DNA from: an uncultured Verrucomicrobia subdivision 3 bacterium
GTDB taxonomy: Bacteria > Verrucomicrobiota > Verrucomicrobiia > Limisphaerales > UBA11358
DNA length: 43,942 bases
Direction: 5' to 3'
Assembly: GCA_903833055.1 (NCBI GenBank)
Contig: CAILDU010000148.1
Location: forward strand, 1-43,942
The notes beneath the pieces are model-generated. The model was given only the letters and a program-made list of their open reading frames with translations. It searched no databases and was not told the origin of the DNA. Shown here piece by piece: positions 40,774-43,942 of the stretch; position 1 is the stretch's first letter, and each line of letters starts with the position of its first letter. Both the position numbers and the translations under genes were made by a program.

Positions 40774-41572
40774 GCTGGCCAAGCGCAAAATATTTTCCAA
40801 TGCGGTAGCTGTCGGCAATCGCCTCCGTGATAAAGTTTTTTCCAATCTCCACCGCGTGCGGCAAATCGTGTCCGAGCGCGAGCGCGGCGCAAATCGCGGC
40901 GGAATAAGTGCAGCCGGTTCCGTGCGTGGAAACGCCTTTGACAAATGGCGCAGACAACAGCAATTCATTTTCGCCATCGAAGAAAACATCAATCGCCATG
41001 CGGGAATTCTTCAAGTGTCCACCTTTAACCAAAACTGCGCAGCCGTAGCGCGCATGAATTTCGCGGGCGACTAAGCGCAAGTCTTCCGGCGACGAAATTT
41101 TTTGTTCTGCGAGAATTTCCGCCTCGTCCAAATTGGGCGTTACGAGCGCGGCGAGCGGCAGCAGTTTTTCTATTAAAACTTTCAGTGCGGCAGGCTGCAA
41201 TAATTTTGCGCCGCTGGTGGAAATCAAAACGGGATCAACAATGAGTTTTGAGTTTTTAATTTTTAATTTTGAGTTGCTGAAAAACTTGGCGACGACGGAA
41301 ATGTTTTGCGCGGAAAACAGCATTCCGGTTTTTACCGCGACTGGATTCAGTTCTTCAAACACGGCTTCGATTTGTTGGCGCAGCATTTTTGGCGAACATG
41401 GTTCGACGGCCAGAACGCGTTTGGGATTTTGCGCGGTGAGGCACGCAATCGCGCTCGTGCCGTGGACGCCGAGCGCGGCGAAAGTTTTCAAGTCAGCTTG
41501 AATTCCCGCGCCGCCGCCGCTGTCGGAGCCGGCGATGGTGAGCGCGACGGGCAAAGTTGTTCTCGTAATCAT
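40694..41572 (-). CDS. thiD: hydroxymethylpyrimidine/phosphomethylpyrimidine kinase
   Basis: A 292-aa ribokinase-fold enzyme that phosphorylates HMP and HMP-P in thiamine synthesis. VALTIAGSDSGGGAGIQADLKTF at the N-terminus, VAVKTGMLFS, LIVDPVLISTSGAKLL, LVTPNLDEAEIL, VLVKGGH and VSTHGTGCTYSAAICAALA (anion hole and catalytic Asp-equivalent region) are characteristic. Residues ~99-108 (SNSKLKIKNS) come from the 29-bp repeat shared with queE, placed in the loop before the LIVDPV strand. The last ~27 residues (NSAGAGGKIAPHSSS...) overlap the end of the convergent peptidase gene by 80 bp and look like read-through tail. No other thi gene is present. Confidence 0.93.
   Translation of the reverse strand: MITRTTLPVALTIAGSDSGGGAGIQADLKTFAALGVHGTSAIACLTAQNPKRVLAVEPCSPKMLRQQIEAVFEELNPVAVKTGMLFSAQNISVVAKFFSNSKLKIKNSKLIVDPVLISTSGAKLLQPAALKVLIEKLLPLAALVTPNLDEAEILAEQKISSPEDLRLVAREIHARYGCAVLVKGGHLKNSRMAIDVFFDGENELLLSAPFVKGVSTHGTGCTYSAAICAALALGHDLPHAVEIGKNFITEAIADSYRIGKYFALGQLKNSAGAGGKIAPHSSSSLSKCSCCP
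41248..41276. repeat. 29-bp intragenic repeat, copy in thiD
   Basis: Identical to 38835-38863 in queE and in the same coding frame (minus strand). Confidence 0.85.
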
Positions 41573-41588
41573 AATTTGAAACCGTTGG

Positions 41589-41689
41589 AAAAATTTAACG
41601 CAAAGGCGCGGAGAGGCAAAGGCGCAAAGCGGAGATGATTTTATTTTCTTTGCGACTTCGCGCCTCTGCGTCTTGGCGTTAAAAATTTG
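41589..41689. repeat. long imperfect palindrome (MITE-like) before polX
   Basis: The arm AATTTAACGCAAAGGCGCGG (41592 on) continues into AGAGGCAAAGGCGCAAAG. It pairs with CTTTGCG..TTCGCGCCTCTGCG then CTTGGCGTTAAA (to 41683). The ~38-bp stem has a few mismatches and a short loop of about 12 bases. It fills nearly the whole thiD-polX gap. The 'cgcaaagrcgc' style is that of dispersed palindromic repeats in many bacteria; no transposase. Confidence 0.65.
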
Positions 41690-41721
41690 AACTTTGCGAA
41701 TTGCGCTTCATATTATTTGGC

Positions 41722-43479
41722 ATGGACAAAGACAAAGTTGCCGAGATTTTGACGGAGATTGGAACGCTGCTGGAATTGAAGGGTGAAAATCCGTTCAAGA
41801 CGCGCGCTTATGTGAACGGCGCGCGAACGATTGAGGGTTTGAATGAACCGCTGGCGACGATTGTTGCGGAAAAACGGCTGGGCGAAATCAAGGGCATCGG
41901 CGCGGCGTTGGAACAAAAAATCACGGAGCTGGTCGAGACGGGAAAGTTGAAATACTACGATGAACTCAAGGCTTCCATCGCACCGGGCTTGATTGAGATG
42001 CTGGAAATTTCCGGGCTGGGGCCGAAGAAAATTCAGGCGATGCACAAGCAGCTTGGCGTTGATTCCATTGAGAGACTGGAGGCGGCTTGCAAAGCCGGAA
42101 AAGTGGCGGAGCTAGATGGTTTCGGCGAAAAAACGCAGGCAAATATTTTGGAGGGCATCGCGCGCAAGCGCACTTACGCGAGCAAACATTTGTTGAGCGA
42201 CGCGTGGCTGGCGGCGGAGCCGTTGCTGGAAGATTTGCGATCGCACCCCGATGTGATTCGATGCAGCACGGCGGGCAGTTTGCGGCGGTTCAAGGAAGTC
42301 ATTGGCGACATTGATTTGCTCGCGTCGTCGAAAAATGCGGCGAGCGTGATTGAATTTTTTGTGTCGCAACCGGGCATCGTGAAAATTCTGGCGCGCGGCG
42401 AAACGAAGGCGAGCGTGATTTTGGAAGGCGGCATTCAATGCGATTTGCGCGTGGTGAGCGATGCGGAATTTCCGTTTGCGCTGGCGTATTTTACGGGCAG
42501 CAAGGAGCACAACATCGTAATGCGGCAGCGGGCGATTGCGCGCGGGTTGCGGCTCAACGAATATGGTTTGTTCAAGTCAAAAGAAGAGACGCGTGATGCG
42601 AAACTGCTCGTGTCGTGCAAAACGGAAGAAGACATTTTCGCCAAGCTGGACTTGGCGTTTGTGACGCCGGAGTTGCGCGAAGATCACGGAGAATTTTCGG
42701 CGGCGGAGAAAAATAATTTACCGAAACTGGTGGAGTGGTCGGACTTGAAAGGTGCGCTGCACAATCACTCGAACTGGAGTGACGGGCACAACACGCTGGA
42801 AGAAATCGCGGAGTTCATGGAAAATTTGGGGCTCGCGTATTGGGCGATTACGGATCACTCGAAGGCGTCATTTCAGGCAAATGGTTTGGACGTGAAACGG
42901 GTGCGCGAACAGATTTTGGAAATCAAAAAGTTGAACGAGAAAATCGCAGCGCGCGGGAGTGAGTTCAGATTGTTGACGGGAAGTGAAGTGGACATTTTGA
43001 AAGATGGTTTGGATTTTGAGGATGACGTGCTGGCGGAATTGGAAGTGGTCGTCGCGAGTCTGCACGTTCCAAGCGGCAGCGAGGCGGAGAATACGAAGCG
43101 GCTGATTCGCGCGGCGGAAAATCCGTTCGTCCACATGCTCGGTCATTTGACCGGACGGTTGCTTTTGGAGCGCGAGTCGTATCCGGTGAATGTGCCCGCG
43201 GTGATTGATGCGTGCGCGGCGACGGGGACGTGGATTGAGCTGAACTGCAATCCGTATCGGCTAGATTTGGACTGGCGGCATTGGCCTTACGCGACGAGCA
43301 AGGGCGTGAAATGTGTCTTGAATCCAGACGCGCATCGCAACGCGCACGCGGGATTTTTACGATTGGGCGCGGGCGTGGCGCGCAAGGGTTGGCTGAAAAA
43401 AACGGATGTGGTGAATACGTTGACGCTGGCGAAACTGCGGGAGGCATTGAAACAAAAGCGTTACAAACAGATGGCGTAA
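41722..43479 (+). CDS. polX: DNA polymerase/3'-5' exonuclease PolX
   Basis: About 585 aa from the ATG at 41722 (MDKDKVAEILTEIGTLLELK); the track's 7 extra codons are unlikely. The 8-kDa-like HhH region has ENPFKTRAYVNGARTIEGL and EIKGIGAALEQKI. A second HhH reads ISGLGPKKIQAMHKQL. The polymerase-beta palm has AGSLRRFKEVIGDIDLLASS (metal-binding Asp pair) and IQCDLRVV (third Asp). The C-terminal PHP phosphoesterase (about 345-585) has GALHNHSNWSDGHNTLEEIA, WAITDHSKAS, SEVDIL, VVASLH and NPDAHRN. Base-excision repair role by family. In the first PHP motif Ala replaces the common Asp (GALH for GDLH). Confidence 0.95.
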   Translation: MDKDKVAEILTEIGTLLELKGENPFKTRAYVNGARTIEGLNEPLATIVAEKRLGEIKGIGAALEQKITELVETGKLKYYDELKASIAPGLIEMLEISGLGPKKIQAMHKQLGVDSIERLEAACKAGKVAELDGFGEKTQANILEGIARKRTYASKHLLSDAWLAAEPLLEDLRSHPDVIRCSTAGSLRRFKEVIGDIDLLASSKNAASVIEFFVSQPGIVKILARGETKASVILEGGIQCDLRVVSDAEFPFALAYFTGSKEHNIVMRQRAIARGLRLNEYGLFKSKEETRDAKLLVSCKTEEDIFAKLDLAFVTPELREDHGEFSAAEKNNLPKLVEWSDLKGALHNHSNWSDGHNTLEEIAEFMENLGLAYWAITDHSKASFQANGLDVKRVREQILEIKKLNEKIAARGSEFRLLTGSEVDILKDGLDFEDDVLAELEVVVASLHVPSGSEAENTKRLIRAAENPFVHMLGHLTGRLLLERESYPVNVPAVIDACAATGTWIELNCNPYRLDLDWRHWPYATSKGVKCVLNPDAHRNAHAGFLRLGAGVARKGWLKKTDVVNTLTLAKLREALKQKRYKQMA

Positions 43480-43538
43480 TGATGTCAATTTCACGAATTT
43501 ATGCACAATAAATGGTGTGTAATTACTGGAAAAATGTT

Positions 43539-43568
43539 TTGACGGACAACTTGTCAGACTGTTAAATT
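43539..43568 (+). promoter_or_regulatory. possible promoter for the final gene
   Basis: TTGACG, 18-bp spacer, TAAATT about 73 bp upstream of the ATG at 43641. The match is moderate only. Confidence 0.3.
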
Positions 43569-43640
43569 TCCTTCGCTCTCGGCCATCAGATTTTTTTGAA
43601 TGGGAAGAAGTGTCAGTGGTCAAAGAGCAGTCGTCGTATC

Positions 43641-43942
43641 ATGAAAAGATATTTTGTCTTTGTCGGACTGGCTGCGGGTGCTGCCGGAATGCAATCGGCA
43701 TTCGCCCAAGCGATGGATGCAGGCGCTTCGCCGAAAATTTGGAATATCTCGTCGAACTTGCGCGGCTTCTACGACGACAACTACGCGGTAGCTCATGATA
43801 AACAAGGTAGTTTTGGCTTTGAGCTAAGTCCGTCCATTGGTGCTAATACTTCATTTCAGCAGACTGACATCGGCGTGCGCTACACGTTCGGAATGTATTA
43901 TTACCTGCAACGGGCGCAGAACGGAATTGACCCGCTGGATTA
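43641..43942 (+). CDS. predicted outer-membrane beta-barrel protein, cut by window end
   Basis: Missed by the ORF track because it has no stop in the window. ATG at 43641 opens about 100 codons: MKRYFVFVGLAAGAAGMQSA FAQ is a signal peptide ending at AFAQ. The mature part (IWNISSNLRGFYDDNYAVAH, then GSFGFELSPSIGANTSFQQT, then VRYTFGMYYYLQRA) alternates polar and aromatic/hydrophobic residues as in beta-barrel strands. It is probably an outer-membrane beta-barrel protein of this phylum; the specific family cannot be set from the fragment. Confidence 0.75.
   Translation, partial: MKRYFVFVGLAAGAAGMQSAFAQAMDAGASPKIWNISSNLRGFYDDNYAVAHDKQGSFGFELSPSIGANTSFQQTDIGVRYTFGMYYYLQRAQNGIDPLD

Overview
The window reads as bacterial chromosomal DNA, most probably from the phylum Verrucomicrobiota (Pedosphaera/Limisphaera-like). 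No 16S or other marker RNA is present, so this rests on gene style. There is a giant secreted protein made of Ig-like and LamG modules, a recurring C-terminal tail of the form '...TNL...W......FFRL' on two secreted proteins, opgGH, a DUF4236 protein, the aroQ-accB-accC linkage, many GTG/TTG starts and few Shine-Dalgarno sites. Most of the window looks moderately GC-rich. Bases 1-400, 19500-20090 and about 24780-25410 are visibly AT-richer. No tRNA, rRNA or CRISPR array was found.

Layout. 1-2.5 kb: accessory DNA with a cut-off AT-rich membrane/coiled-coil gene, a probably 5'-truncated ORF, an XRE regulator with a clear palindromic operator, and two small membrane proteins. 2.5-9.3 kb (minus strand): a SRAP/YedK protease-like DNA-repair protein, the 1444-aa Ig/LamG protein, and a two-gene operon of a small protein plus a Y-family DNA polymerase with a clamp-binding tail; a perfect palindrome lies just upstream of it. 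9.4-12.4 kb (plus): a structured, terminator-ended RNA, a tiny integrase-arm-like ORF, an unknown helical protein with an internal repeat, a MerR-like protein and a DUF429-like RNase H-fold protein. 12.4-14.7 kb: DUF4236, a TIGR02450-like protein and a hypothetical.

14.9-20.1 kb: lspA and rluD, then a mosaic. The last ~88 bp of rluD recur twice downstream. Between the copies lie a transporter fused to a CalE7-like hotdog thioesterase, and a nucleotidyltransferase with a small partner (toxin-antitoxin-like). 20.1-24.8 kb: epimerase and lipoprotein amidase (cell envelope), diverging from holB and an O-antigen-ligase-like protein. 24.8-29.4 kb: aroQ, accB and accC, a Pro/Ala-rich membrane protein, trxA with a strong terminator, and a class V aminotransferase. 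29.4-33.8 kb (minus): opgG, a small membrane protein and opgH for periplasmic glucans. 34-39 kb (minus): a prepilin with a pseudoknot-like leader, and a compact run queE, ABC ATPase, ABC permease, histidine kinase, response regulator. 39-43.9 kb: a secreted S8-like peptidase with a changed catalytic Asp, thiD (convergent overlap), a long imperfect palindrome, polX, and the start of a beta-barrel outer-membrane protein.

The strongest candidates for something new are the triplicated rluD 3' end with interposed cassettes, the transporter-thioesterase fusion, the structured RNA with its mini integrase-arm ORF, and an identical 29-bp in-frame element inside queE and thiD. All calls come from reading motifs by eye; no search was run.
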